Shown: positions 44,453 to 52,393, counted from the stretch's first letter. The stretch: DNA of 64,000 nucleotides from Porphyrobacter sp. (GCA_017744315.1 JAGIBN010000005.1:124001-188000); one strand, 5' to 3'. The notes: generated from the letters alone by a model not told the origin. Numbers and translations: made by a program.

Positions 44453-45103
44453 TCAGTCCCGGTCGGGTGCGCCGAGCGGGAAAAAGGCGCGATAGGGCCG
44501 GGCATCGTCAACGCATCGCGCCACCGGCGGCAAGGCCAGAAGCTCGGCGCGCAGCGCGGCGAGGCGCGGGCAGTCGTCGGGTATCCGCTCGACCCAATCG
44601 GCGTAGAACAGAGACGGCGCCGCGGCGCAGGTAACCAGCGAGACGTGCGGCGGAAGCGTGTTCGCTCCGAGCCACTGCTCCAGCCAACGATAGGTCCGCA
44701 GCAGCTCCTGCTTGCCCTTGTCGAGGATTGCCTGGTCGGGGTTCTCTGGGTTGGCGATATAGGCGAAGACCACCTTCTGAAGGTGGTTCATCACGTAGTT
44801 GTCGAACACCCGGTCCATCATCCGCGCCGTTACGGCCTCAAGCGGATCCGCCGGAATCAGCGGTGCAGGGCCGGGGTGGCGGACCGCGAGGTATTCGATG
44901 ATCGCGGTCGCCTCGAATACCGTGGTCTCGCCATCGACCAGCACGGGGAACTTGCCTTCGGGATGAGCCCGCTGGACGAACACAGCGTTGCGCGGATGGT
45001 CGGGCGAGACCTCCTTGAACTCGAACTCGGTCCCGTTCGCGTAGAGCGGGATCAGCGCCTTCCAGGTGTAGGAGGAAAAGAGGTGGCCATAGAGTTCGAG
45101 CAT
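44453..45103 (-). CDS. Glutathione S-transferase family protein
   Basis: A 216-residue GST. It starts LELYGHLFSSYTWKALIPLYANG with Ser/Tyr near the catalytic position, has HPEGKFPVLVDGETTVFEATAIIEYL (cis-Pro and glutathione-binding E-A/S), and a helical domain from about 90. GTG at 45106 and ATG at 45103 are both possible; both overlap the stop of the upstream reductase-like gene, and ATG is used. AGGA lies at a normal distance. One of three GSTs in this operon. Confidence 0.92.
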   Translation of the reverse strand: MLELYGHLFSSYTWKALIPLYANGTEFEFKEVSPDHPRNAVFVQRAHPEGKFPVLVDGETTVFEATAIIEYLAVRHPGPAPLIPADPLEAVTARMMDRVFDNYVMNHLQKVVFAYIANPENPDQAILDKGKQELLRTYRWLEQWLGANTLPPHVSLVTCAAAPSLFYADWVERIPDDCPRLAALRAELLALPPVARCVDDARPYRAFFPLGAPDRD

Positions 45104-45768
45104 CACCAGGTTCCTGCCTTTACCTTCTCGCGGCGCTCAAGTTCGCGCTCGCTTGGATCTTGGGTGGCGAATGTGCCGGTCTTGAGCTCGCCGACGGGTT
45201 CATAGGTCAGCACCACGTTCCCTCCCGAGCCAACGTGCTGATTGATCAGTTTGAAGGTACCCGGCGGCGTACCCTCGCCGAACAGTCGCTTCCCCTGGCC
45301 GATGGCCACGGGAGCGACCATCAGGACCAGCCGGTCGAGCAAGCCTCGCTCGAGCAGTTGCGGATAGAGCGTCGAGCTGCCCTGGATCACCAGATCCGGC
45401 CCGTCCTCCTGCTTAAGTTCGGCCAGCGCATCGATGTCCGGCAGGCGGTGGCTGCCCTGCCATTCGAGTGGCGCGTCCGAGCGGGTCAGGACGAACTTAC
45501 CGACCCTTGCGAAAAGCGATGCGATCGGGCCGTCCATGGGCTGGAAGGGCCAGTAGCTGGCGAAGATGTCATAGGTCCGGCGGCCGAGGAGCAAGTCGAA
45601 CGGCGCCTCGAACAGGCTGTCGATCTGCTCCCCGATCGCTTCATCGGCGACCGGCTCAAGCCAGCCGCCGTAAGGAAAGGCGCCCTGATCATCCTCACCC
45701 GGCCCGCCCGGGGCCTGGATGACCCCGTCGAGCGAGATGAAGGCGGCGCCGATGATCTTGCGCGGCAT
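45103..45768 (-). CDS. Dihydrofolate reductase family (RibD C-terminal-like) protein
   Basis: A 221-residue NADPH-binding protein of the RibD-C/DHFR-like fold. The N-terminus KIIGAAFISLDGVIQAPGG is family-typical, FDLLLGRRTYDIFASYWPF holds the cofactor contact GRRTYD, and LVIQGSSTLYPQLLERGLLDRLVLMVAPVAIGQGKRLF is the conserved C-terminal part. The substrate is unknown; members reduce pyrimidines or small carbonyls. It overlaps the next GST start, suggesting coupling. It is 4 bases from the glyoxalase-fold gene upstream. Confidence 0.92.
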   Translation of the reverse strand: MPRKIIGAAFISLDGVIQAPGGPGEDDQGAFPYGGWLEPVADEAIGEQIDSLFEAPFDLLLGRRTYDIFASYWPFQPMDGPIASLFARVGKFVLTRSDAPLEWQGSHRLPDIDALAELKQEDGPDLVIQGSSTLYPQLLERGLLDRLVLMVAPVAIGQGKRLFGEGTPPGTFKLINQHVGSGGNVVLTYEPVGELKTGTFATQDPSERELERREKVKAGTW

Positions 45769-45772
45769 CGCG

Positions 45773-46270
45773 TCAGGCCTCTGCGGGAGCGGCGTCGGCC
45801 GCCGCCTTGAGCGTGGCGATGTCGATCTTCTTCATCTTCATCATCGCTTCGAAGACCCGCTTGGCGCGGGCCTTGTCGGAGTCGGTCGATGCCTCGGCGA
45901 GGAAGCGCGGAGTGATCTGCCACGAGACGCCCCACTTGTCCTTGCACCAGCCGCACATGCTCTCTTGCCCGCCGTTGCAGACGATGGCGTTCCAGTAGCG
46001 GTCGGTCTCTTCCTGGTCCTCGGTAATGACCTGGAAGGAGAACGCCTCGCTCTGCTTGAAGTGCGGCCCGCCGTTGAGGCCGAGGCAGGGGATGCCGAGC
46101 ACGGTGAAGTCGACCGTCAGCGGCTCGCCTTCCTTGGTCGATGGGTTGTCCGAGGGCGAGGCGTGGACCTTGCCCACCGAGCTATTGGGGAAGGTCTCAG
46201 CGTAGAAGCGAGCGGCCGATGCGGCGTCGCTTTCGTACCAAAGACAAACCACTGCCTTGTTGCTGCTCAT
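45773..46270 (-). CDS. VOC superfamily protein, PhnB-like (3-demethylubiquinone methyltransferase-type)
   Basis: A 165-residue vicinal-oxygen-chelate protein of the PhnB-like subgroup. VCLWYESDAASAARFYAETFPNSSVG is the opening, FTVLGIPCLGLNGGPHFK and EETDRYWNAIVCNGGQESMCGWCKDKWGVSW follow. The last segment (WCKDKWGVSWQITP) defines the subgroup. Two ATGs are possible: 46276 overlaps the upstream stop but is one base from the SD, so 46270, seven bases from AGGAG, is preferred. A longer open frame reaches 46444 but without family similarity. Confidence 0.9.
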   Translation of the reverse strand: MSSNKAVVCLWYESDAASAARFYAETFPNSSVGKVHASPSDNPSTKEGEPLTVDFTVLGIPCLGLNGGPHFKQSEAFSFQVITEDQEETDRYWNAIVCNGGQESMCGWCKDKWGVSWQITPRFLAEASTDSDKARAKRVFEAMMKMKKIDIATLKAAADAAPAEA

Positions 46271-46272
46271 GA

Positions 46273-47064
46273 TCATGCTCCTTTCGGACCGACGAGCCCG
46301 AGGGCCGCGCCGCTGGGGTCGGTGGCGGTGAAGGCGAACTCGCCGCCGGGGATTTCCTGAAGGTCCTGGGTGATCGTTCCCCCGTTTGCCTCGACCGCTG
46401 CCTTCGCGGCCTCGACTTCCTTGACGCCGAAGATCGGCAGCCAATGCGGCCGGGCGCCGCCGGTGTCGGGGTTGATCGCCCCGATCGCTACGCCGTCGAC
46501 CTCGACGAACTGGTAGTCGCCCAAGGGACCCATCGGCATGCTCATTCCCAGGGTCCAGCCGAGCAAGTCGGGATAGAACGCCTTGGCGGCCTCGGCATCG
46601 CTGGTGTTGAGTTCGTTCCAGCGACAGTGGCCGGGCTTCATGGGGTCGAAGGCATCGCTCTGGGCGTTGGGATCACCGGGCGGCGGCACCGGGTCCATCA
46701 GGTAGAACGAAGCGCCCTGCGCATCGGTGACCATGGCCATCCGGCCGACGCCGTCCATCGTGGCGGCGGGCATGTGGACGCTGCCGCCCAGAGCCTGCGT
46801 CTTGGCGACGGCAGCATCCACGTCATTGGTGTGGAAGTAGGGCACCCAGTGCGGCTGGACACCGCTGCTCGACATTGTCGAGGTGAGCGACAGCACACCG
46901 CCGGCATAGCCGCCGCTGCCGCGCCTGATCTCGCGATATTGGGAGCCGTTGGGCATGGCATGGCCCTCGGCCGGGATCTCCCAGCCGAGCACCTCGCGAT
47001 AGAACGGAGCGACACCGCCCGGATCGGGCGTCATCAGCTCGTACCAGATCGGACCGCCGGCCAT
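46273..47064 (-). CDS. Two-domain VOC (glyoxalase-fold) protein
   Basis: A 263-residue protein made of two glyoxalase-like domains: one starts PIWYELMTPDPGGVAPFYREVLGW, the other CRWNELNTSDAEAAKAFYPDLLGW. The pairing and the internal ending VGRMAMVTDAQGASFYLMDP are like the mycobacterial Cfp30B family. Metal ligands of true glyoxalase I are only partly conserved, so a binding or carbonyl-detoxification role is possible rather than certain. Start ATG 47064 is used; the frame is open upstream without similarity. Confidence 0.9.
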   Translation of the reverse strand: MAGGPIWYELMTPDPGGVAPFYREVLGWEIPAEGHAMPNGSQYREIRRGSGGYAGGVLSLTSTMSSSGVQPHWVPYFHTNDVDAAVAKTQALGGSVHMPAATMDGVGRMAMVTDAQGASFYLMDPVPPPGDPNAQSDAFDPMKPGHCRWNELNTSDAEAAKAFYPDLLGWTLGMSMPMGPLGDYQFVEVDGVAIGAINPDTGGARPHWLPIFGVKEVEAAKAAVEANGGTITQDLQEIPGGEFAFTATDPSGAALGLVGPKGA

Positions 47065-47066
47065 GG

Positions 47067-47423
47067 TCAGCGCCCCCTGACTACGAGCGGATCGAAGCCG
47101 CCGAAGATCATGCGCTTGCCGTCGAACGGCATTTCCTCGCCGAACTCCTTCATGCGCTCGTCGGTCATCATCTTCTCGTGGCTGGCATCCGCGGTGGCCT
47201 TGTCCGGCCAGACCATCCACGAGAAGACCACCTTCTCACCGTCCTGAATGTCCACGGCGCGGCGGAAGTCGGTCCATTGGCCGTCCTTAACATCGACTTC
47301 CCAGGCTTCGACCTGCTCTTGCGCGCCATAGTCCTTGGCGATGTCCCAGAACCGTTCGGCGACATCCTGGTACTCGGCCTTCTTGTCACCGGGGACCGGG
47401 ATGAGGAATCCGTTGATGTACAT
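47067..47423 (-). CDS. DUF1428 family protein
   Basis: A 118-residue DUF1428 protein (dimeric alpha/beta-barrel fold; role unknown). The family opening YINGFLIPVPGDKKAEYQDVAERFW, WEVDVKDGQWTDFRRAV and VVFSWMVWPDKATADA with the terminal GKRMIFGGFDPLV are all present, and the length is standard. AAAGGAG precedes the ATG. It is two bases upstream of the two-domain VOC gene start on this strand, so the two are co-translated. Confidence 0.93.
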   Translation of the reverse strand: MYINGFLIPVPGDKKAEYQDVAERFWDIAKDYGAQEQVEAWEVDVKDGQWTDFRRAVDIQDGEKVVFSWMVWPDKATADASHEKMMTDERMKEFGEEMPFDGKRMIFGGFDPLVVRGR

Positions 47424-47444
47424 GGCAAGCTCTCCTTTGGGGGG

Positions 47445-48107
47445 TCAGGCGGCTTCTTCGGCGTAGTCGGCTATCTGCGCTTCGAGAGCGCGCTTGTAGG
47501 CCGGACGTTCCTCTCCCCGGGCCTTGTAGGCGACGAGGACAGGGTATTCCGCGACGATGTCCGTATGCCGCAGGTTGTTGAGCACTGTGATCATGGAAAT
47601 GTCGGCAATCGAGAACCGGCCCGCGAGCCACTCCTTGCCGTCAAGAACGTCGGTCAGGCGCGAGAGCCGCTTGCGGCAAATCGTGAGCGCCGCTTCGCGC
47701 GCTTCGGGCATCCAGGCCTTGTCCTGGTGGAACAGGTCATAGATCGTGATCGGGACCAGGAACGGCTCGACGCTGTTGAGCGAAGCGAACAGCCACGAGA
47801 GCGCGGTCCAACGAGGCTGTCCGTCTTTCGGCAGCAGACGCTCGTCCTGCTCGCCCAGATAAAGCAGGATGGCTCCGGTCTCGAAGATGTCGATATCACC
47901 TTCCCGAAAGGCCGGGACCTGGTCGAAGGGTTGGCGGGCGAGGTATTCGTCGGGTCGAGGGTTGCGGGCGTTGAACAGCTCGGTGTCGTAGGGTTCGTCG
48001 ATTTCCTCAAGCGCCCAGCGAACGCGCAGGTCACGCACGAGACCGTGGGCGAAGGCGGGAACCCACTCGAAGGCGGTCACGAGGGGGCGGGGGGCTGTCG
48101 CAGTCAT
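47445..48107 (-). CDS. Glutathione S-transferase family protein
   Basis: A 220-residue GST. It opens EWVPAFAHGLVRDLRVRWALEE with the thioredoxin-fold start, has PRPDEYLARQPFDQVPAFREGD (cis-Pro) followed by IDIFETGAILLYL (glutathione contact E-T/S), and a helical domain with LAGRFSIADISMITVLNNL. The gene lies 3 bases after the DoxX-like gene and 21 before DUF1428, within the same-strand run. Confidence 0.92.
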   Translation of the reverse strand: MTATAPRPLVTAFEWVPAFAHGLVRDLRVRWALEEIDEPYDTELFNARNPRPDEYLARQPFDQVPAFREGDIDIFETGAILLYLGEQDERLLPKDGQPRWTALSWLFASLNSVEPFLVPITIYDLFHQDKAWMPEAREAALTICRKRLSRLTDVLDGKEWLAGRFSIADISMITVLNNLRHTDIVAEYPVLVAYKARGEERPAYKRALEAQIADYAEEAA

Positions 48108-48110
48108 GGT

Positions 48111-48533
48111 TCAGTCCTTTCGATCATGGAAAGGCAGCAAGGCTCTCAGCGCGGGACTCCGTAGCCAGAGGCCACCCCAGACCAAGAGGGCGAGGTAGAC
48201 GCCGAACAGGATGTGGGTGAACAGCGGGCTGCCGATGCGCATGTGCGTGGCGATCGCTCCGCCGAGGTACCCGGTGATCAGGATGGCGCCGAGGAACGCG
48301 GTTCGCGGCCAGATGTAAAGCAGGGTCGGGACGATCAGCAGCAGGCCGAGAGTGCGGATCGTCACCGGGTCGAGCGACCAGCCGATGTCCGGGCTGTTCG
48401 CTGCGACCATCGCTGGTGCAGCCAGCTTCGATCCGGCATCGACCAGCAGGAACGCCGCCGCGAGGCCGCTCAGGACCCGTCCAGTCCAGACCGAGGGAGG
48501 CGTTGTTGCTGATGCTTGGGCTAGGGTTGCCAT
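48111..48533 (-). CDS. DoxX-like small membrane protein
   Basis: A 140-residue inner-membrane protein with four hydrophobic segments (about 20-38, 58-76, 78-96, 105-125). LSGLAAAFLLVDAGSKLAAP, RTLGLLLIVPTLLYIWPRTAFLGAILITGYLGGAIATHMR and FGVYLALLVWGGLWLR are the DoxX-like family pattern. DoxX-like proteins are often found beside quinone or thiol redox genes. It is the only membrane protein in the cluster and could tie it to the quinone pool; this is inference. Confidence 0.9.
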   Translation of the reverse strand: MATLAQASATTPPSVWTGRVLSGLAAAFLLVDAGSKLAAPAMVAANSPDIGWSLDPVTIRTLGLLLIVPTLLYIWPRTAFLGAILITGYLGGAIATHMRIGSPLFTHILFGVYLALLVWGGLWLRSPALRALLPFHDRKD

Positions 48534-48561
48534 TATCGTTCTCCTCTCCCTGCGTGCTCTT

Positions 48562-48981
48562 TTAGCCTTCAGCGTGCTCCGGGATCTCAGCCATGTTCAT
48601 GTAGGCGTTTTCCCAGATGTGCCCGTCGGGGTCTTCGAAGCTGCGGCCGTACATGAAGCCCAGGTCCTGCTTTGGAGTGGGGTCGGCCTTGCCGCCCGCA
48701 GCGACCGCCTTGCTGACGATGGCTTCCACGTCCTCCTTGCTGTCCTGGCTCAACGCGAGGAGCACCTGGGCGGACTGGTGGGCGTCGGGAATCTGCTTGT
48801 CGGTGAAGGTCTTCCAGAAATCGTGACGCAAGAGCATCGCAACGATCGTGTCCGACCACATCATCGCGGCGGCCTGGTCGTTCGTGAACTGCGGGTTGTT
48901 GGTGAAGCCGATCGCCTCGTAAAAGCGCATCGAGGCGGGCAGGTCGGTAACCGGCAGGTTCACGAAGATCATCTTGGTCAT
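48562..48981 (-). CDS. VOC family protein (lactoylglutathione lyase-like)
   Basis: A 139-residue single-domain glyoxalase-fold protein. It opens MIFVNLPVTDLPASMRFYEAIGF, has WSDTIVAMLLRHDFWKTFTDK, and ends YGRSFEDPDGHIWENAYMN, where the Glu of HIWEN is the usual metal ligand. The family includes extradiol dioxygenase and fosfomycin-resistance enzymes. Start ATG 48981 is chosen because the fold begins at residue 3; the frame is open further upstream with no similarity. Confidence 0.92.
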   Translation of the reverse strand: MTKMIFVNLPVTDLPASMRFYEAIGFTNNPQFTNDQAAAMMWSDTIVAMLLRHDFWKTFTDKQIPDAHQSAQVLLALSQDSKEDVEAIVSKAVAAGGKADPTPKQDLGFMYGRSFEDPDGHIWENAYMNMAEIPEHAEG

Positions 48982-49007
48982 TGTTCGATCCTTTTGAGAA
49001 GCAGGCT

Positions 49008-49733
49008 TCAGTTCGAGTAGTCGAGCTTCGGGTACCAGTCCTTGCGCCGTCCCTCCGGCGTCCAGTCGAGCACGTTCCAAAGCGGGGTCGGGTCAGGTGA
49101 GAGGTGGGGGTCGAAGCCGGGATCGGCGGTTTCCGGACCGCCCTCGGCCGCCCAGAACAAGCGCACTTCCGGCCCCTTGCGAGTCCATACGAGCACGCCC
49201 GCACCCTCGTTGCCGTCGACGACCCAATGCGTGTCGCGCACGAAATCGTCGTCGATCGTCTGATAGAACTTGAGATGGCTCCAGCCTCGCTCCCGCGCGA
49301 ACGCCAACTGACGGGCAACCGGCGAGCGACCGATGATGGCAAGGGCCAGGCGCTGCTCGATATCGGGCGCAGGAATGTCCAGCGAGCCGACGAACGAGGT
49401 GCACATGGGGCAAGGCCGTGACCGCTCGGGTCCGTACATCCACAGGTAGGTGAACAGGGTCTCATGCGCCCCGAACAGGTCGGCCAGGCCGATCTCGCTG
49501 CCTTGCTCATCCAGGAAGCGATAGTTCTTTGCCAGCGGGCCGGGGGGAAGGGCGCGGCGCTGCTCGGCGACGCGCTGGATCTGGCGGCGAAGGGCGATTT
49601 CCTCGCTCAGTAGCGCGGTGCGGGCCTTCCGGTAGTCGGCACTCTCGCCTTGCCAGCGCATCGTGCTCGCCGTGGCCAGCTCATCGGCTGGTTTCAGCGC
49701 ATCCCGGGGCGGCAGTGTTGCGGTGTCGCTCAT
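49008..49733 (-). CDS. DUF899 thioredoxin-like protein (copy 2)
   Basis: A 241-residue paralogue of the protein at 42549. It shares the helix YRKARTALLSEEIALRRQIQ, a C-x-x-C motif in RSRPCPMCTSFVGSLDI, IIGRSPVARQLAFARERGW and the C-terminal LDWTPEGRRKDWYPKLDY. Being the first gene of the twelve-gene run, it lies just downstream of the divergent promoter of the HxlR regulator (81 bases between the starts). The two copies differ enough to be an old duplication or separate arrivals. Confidence 0.9.
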   Translation of the reverse strand: MSDTATLPPRDALKPADELATASTMRWQGESADYRKARTALLSEEIALRRQIQRVAEQRRALPPGPLAKNYRFLDEQGSEIGLADLFGAHETLFTYLWMYGPERSRPCPMCTSFVGSLDIPAPDIEQRLALAIIGRSPVARQLAFARERGWSHLKFYQTIDDDFVRDTHWVVDGNEGAGVLVWTRKGPEVRLFWAAEGGPETADPGFDPHLSPDPTPLWNVLDWTPEGRRKDWYPKLDYSN

Positions 49734-49796
49734 AATGTAGCTCCTCTCCCGCTTCGTTGGTGCCGCGACTCGGCACTTGCGATTCGTGGCCTAATG

Positions 49797-49834
49797 AGTT
49801 ACTAAAAGCAACTATGAAGTTACAAAAAGAAACT
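49797..49834. promoter_or_regulatory. Two 17-bp palindromic operators overlapping the hxlR start
   Basis: AGTTACTAAAAGCAACT (49797-49813) and AGTTACAAAAAGAAACT (49818-49834) are near-palindromes of the same pattern (AGTTAC, A-rich centre, AACT). Their centres are 21 bases apart, two helical turns. The first ends at the base before the ATG of the regulator and the second lies in codons 2-7. Such placement fits autorepression and control of the divergent operon starting at 49733. Confidence 0.65.
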
Positions 49835-50497
49835 GAGTCGCATGGCAAGTGGTATCAGGACGCCTGCGGCACAGCCTTTGCGATGGAACTGGTAGGTGAA
49901 CGCTGGTCGATGCTGATCGTGCGCGAGCTTATGCTGGGCGGACGACGGTTTTCGGACTTGCGCGCCAGCCTGCCCGGAATTTCCGCTAAAGTGCTGACAG
50001 AACGGCTTGCCGGCCTTGAGCAGGCGGGCGTGTTGACGCGTCGCAAGCTGCCTCCGCCCGCCGCGACACAGGTCTATGAACTGACAGAGTGGGGCTATCT
50101 CGCCGAACCGGCGATCCAGGAGCTGGGCCGTTGGGCGGCGCGCTCGACCGAGCACAATCCGCAGCTGCCGCTGTCCGCGGTCAGCCTGATGCTATCGATG
50201 CGCACGATGCTGGTGCCCGAAGCGGCCGCAGGGGTGGAAGCCAAGGTCGGCTTCGATATCGGCGGAGAGACGTTCCTGGCCTACCTGCACGACGGGCAAT
50301 TGCCGGTGAAGCGCGGCGAACTCGACGGAGCGCAGGCGATTATCTGCGCTCCTGCGCCGTTGCCGGTGCTGCGGGTGATCTATGGCAAACAACCGCTCGA
50401 GGCGCTCGAGGCCGAGGGCGGCCTGACGGTCGAAGGTGACCGCGAAGCCGCCCGTCGGTATTGTTCGGTGTTCAGCTTGCCGGAGAAAGTCGGCTAA
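49814..50497 (+). CDS. HxlR family transcriptional regulator with SCP2-like C-terminal domain
   Basis: A 227-residue winged-helix regulator. The HxlR domain (about 10-105) shows the redox-sensing Cys position early (QDACGTAFAMELVGERWSMLIVRELMLGG) then RRFSDLRASLPGISAKVLTERLAGLEQAGVLTRR. HxlR proteins such as YodB respond to quinones or aldehydes through this Cys. The C-terminal half (about 125-225) resembles a sterol-carrier-protein-2 fold, a known fusion. Start ATG 49814 is used; no SD is visible because the upstream bases form a palindrome. It is divergent from the twelve-gene detoxification run. Confidence 0.9.
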   Translation: MKLQKETESHGKWYQDACGTAFAMELVGERWSMLIVRELMLGGRRFSDLRASLPGISAKVLTERLAGLEQAGVLTRRKLPPPAATQVYELTEWGYLAEPAIQELGRWAARSTEHNPQLPLSAVSLMLSMRTMLVPEAAAGVEAKVGFDIGGETFLAYLHDGQLPVKRGELDGAQAIICAPAPLPVLRVIYGKQPLEALEAEGGLTVEGDREAARRYCSVFSLPEKVG

Positions 50498-50500
50498 CCA

Positions 50501-50642
50501 ATCCTCCCTGTCGGCGCAGCCGATGGGGAGGGGGACCGTCCGCGAAGCGGATGGTGGAGGGGCTGGCGCGGTGTATCTTGCCCCTCCGTCACGCGCCTTT
50601 GGCGCGCGCCACCTCCCCATGAGCTTCGCTCACAGGGAGGAT
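50501..50642. repeat. 142-bp nested palindromic intergenic element
   Basis: The ends ATCCTCCCTGT (50501-50511) and ACAGGGAGGAT (50632-50642) are perfect 11-bp inverted repeats. Inside lie ATGGGGAGG (50523-50531) against CCTCCCCAT (50612-50620) and further GC-rich arms (GGTGGAGGGGC against GCCCCTCCGTC), so the whole element can fold into one long hairpin. It fills the gap between two convergent genes, hxlR and a GST gene. It resembles small non-coding palindromic repeats dispersed in sphingomonad and other alphaproteobacterial genomes. It may also act as a bidirectional terminator. No other copy is seen in the window. Confidence 0.75.
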
Positions 50643-50650
50643 CGTAAGCC

Positions 50651-51292
50651 TTAGCCGCCCATCGCCGCGGCGAAGACGGCTTTTTCGATCTCGACGGCGG
50701 CCTGCCAACCGGCGCGCTGCTGCACCCGGCCGAACCAGGCGGCAAGCTGCGGATAGGCCGCGGCGTCGAGTTCCCAGCCGGTATAGCCAAGCGTGCGGAT
50801 CACCGAAGCGACGGCGATATCGCCAACCGAAAAGGCGCCATCGAGCCATTCCCCCGAAACCGCGTCTTCGAGATAGACGAGGGGCTTCTTGATTGCCTCT
50901 TCCGCTGCCAGCGCAGCCGCCTCGTCGCCGTCGGTTCCGAAAATCTGCGGACGCAGGAAGCGGTTCAGAACGATCGGGGCGCCAGCGGGCGTCAGGACTG
51001 TGTCGGCCACTTCTTCGAACCAGATCGCACGGGCGCGGCCCTCGGGCGCGGCCGGAAGCAGCGCGGGCTGCGGGTACTTGGCTTCGAGGTAAGTCACGAT
51101 CGCGGTCGAGTCGGCGATCGTGAAGTCGCCGTCGCGGAAGGCGGGGATTTTGTGGAACGGGCTAATGGCGGCGAATTCCTCGTCAGGCTGGCCGGGGCTG
51201 CTCGGCACCAGTTCGGCGTCGAGTCCCTTTTCCTTCACGGCGACAACCACCTTGCGTACGAACGGTGACAGCGGAAAACCGTAGATCTTCAT
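50651..51292 (-). CDS. Glutathione S-transferase family protein
   Basis: A 213-residue GST, the fourth in this region. It opens KIYGFPLSPFVRKVVVAVKEKGLDAEL with the S-P-F-V-R-K pattern of beta/theta-like bacterial GSTs, has HKIPAFRDGDFTIADSTAIVTYLEAKYP (cis-Pro and glutathione-binding S), and the helical part LDGAFSVGDIAVASVIRTLGYTGW. A strong SD (GAAGGAGGG) precedes the ATG. It stands outside the twelve-gene run, beyond the HxlR gene and the palindromic element, divergent from cobS. Confidence 0.93.
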   Translation of the reverse strand: MKIYGFPLSPFVRKVVVAVKEKGLDAELVPSSPGQPDEEFAAISPFHKIPAFRDGDFTIADSTAIVTYLEAKYPQPALLPAAPEGRARAIWFEEVADTVLTPAGAPIVLNRFLRPQIFGTDGDEAAALAAEEAIKKPLVYLEDAVSGEWLDGAFSVGDIAVASVIRTLGYTGWELDAAAYPQLAAWFGRVQQRAGWQAAVEIEKAVFAAAMGG

Positions 51293-51372
51293 AATTGCCC
51301 TCCTTCAGGTCGCCGCCAGAGTGGGCTTTGCGTGTTGCAGGCGCAACTCCGTACGTCTACGCATCCGGCGCG

Positions 51373-52356
51373 ATGAACGAGATGACCACAAGCCACGCCA
51401 ATTCCGGAACCGCCATGGCCGCGCCCGACCGCGAGGTCGATGTGCGCGAGACCTTTGGTATCGATATCGACATGAAGGTCCCGGCCTTCTCCAAGGCCGA
51501 CGAGCGCGTGCCCGATATCGATGCGACGTATGTGTTCGATCCGGACACCACGCTCGCGATCCTGGCCGGTTTCGCCTTCAACCGCCGCGTGATGGTCCAG
51601 GGCTATCACGGCACCGGCAAGTCGACGCACATCGAACAGGTTGCGGCGCGCCTCAACTGGCCGTGCATCCGCATCAACCTCGACGCGCATATCAGCCGTA
51701 TCGACCTGATCGGCCGTGACGCGATCGTGCTGCGCGACGGCCTGCAGGTCACCGAGTTCCGCGAAGGCCTCCTGCCCTGGGCGCTGCAGCATCCGGTAGC
51801 GCTGGTGTTCGACGAATACGACGCCGGCCGCCCGGACGTGATGTTCGTGATCCAGCGCGTGCTGGAAACCGAAGGCAAGCTGACGCTGCTCGACCAGAAC
51901 CGCGTCATCCGCCCGAACCCGTATTTCCGCCTGTTCGCCACCGCCAACACGGTCGGCCTTGGCGACACCAGCGGGCTTTATCACGGCACCCAGGCGATCA
52001 ACCAAGGCCAGATGGACCGTTGGAACGTGGTCGTCGGGCTCAACTACCTGCCGGCGGAGACCGAGCGCGAGATCGTCGGGGCCAAAACCTCGCTCGATCC
52101 CAAGCTCGTGGCCGACATGATCCGCGTGGCGGACCTGACGCGGCAAGGCTTCATCGGCGGCGATATCTCCACCGTGATGAGCCCGCGTACGGTCATCACC
52201 TGGGCGCAGAATACCGAGATCTTCAAGGATCCCGGCTTCGCCTTCCGCCTCACCTTCCTCAACAAGTGCGACGAGGCGGAGCGGATGCTGGTGGCCGAGT
52301 ACTATCAGCGCGTATTCGGCATAGATTTACCCGAAAGTGTCGTGGGTAAGGCCTGA
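51373..52356 (+). CDS. cobS: Cobaltochelatase subunit CobS (AAA+ ATPase)
   Basis: A 327-residue AAA+ ATPase subunit of the aerobic cobalt chelatase, which with CobN and CobT inserts cobalt into hydrogenobyrinic acid a,c-diamide. Walker A is in [20 protein letters not shown], Walker B in [15 protein letters not shown], sensor I in [12 protein letters not shown], and the second region of homology near [12 protein letters not shown]. The N-terminal extension starts [15 protein letters not shown] 51373 is used, 51382 is possible. Usually the next gene is cobT and the previous one a J-domain gene; here the next is PBP1A and the J-domain gene is 8.8 kb upstream. CobT must be encoded elsewhere or be missing. 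Confidence 0.94.
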   Translation: MNEMTTSHANSGTAMAAPDREVDVRETFGIDIDMKVPAFSKADERVPDIDATYVFDPDTTLAILAGFAFNRRVMVQGYHGTGKSTHIEQVAARLNWPCIRINLDAHISRIDLIGRDAIVLRDGLQVTEFREGLLPWALQHPVALVFDEYDAGRPDVMFVIQRVLETEGKLTLLDQNRVIRPNPYFRLFATANTVGLGDTSGLYHGTQAINQGQMDRWNVVVGLNYLPAETEREIVGAKTSLDPKLVADMIRVADLTRQGFIGGDISTVMSPRTVITWAQNTEIFKDPGFAFRLTFLNKCDEAERMLVAEYYQRVFGIDLPESVVGKA

Positions 52357-52371
52357 GCCCTCTCGTCAATC

Positions 52372-52393
52372 CTGTGTTAATCCTGTAACACAG
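52372..52393. promoter_or_regulatory. Inverted repeat before the PBP1A start
   Basis: CTGTGTTA (52372-52379) and TAACACAG (52386-52393) form a perfect 8-bp inverted repeat with a 6-base loop, ending 6 bases before the ATG at 52400, where the ribosome-binding site would lie. AATCCTGT is also directly repeated (52368-52375 and 52379-52386). It could be an operator or a translational hairpin. Confidence 0.45.

Noticed and set aside
42549..51292. Considered a prophage or transposon-borne island
   Set aside because: No integrase, transposase, phage structural gene, attachment repeat or tRNA boundary was found; only the gene-order break and the palindromic element support insertion.
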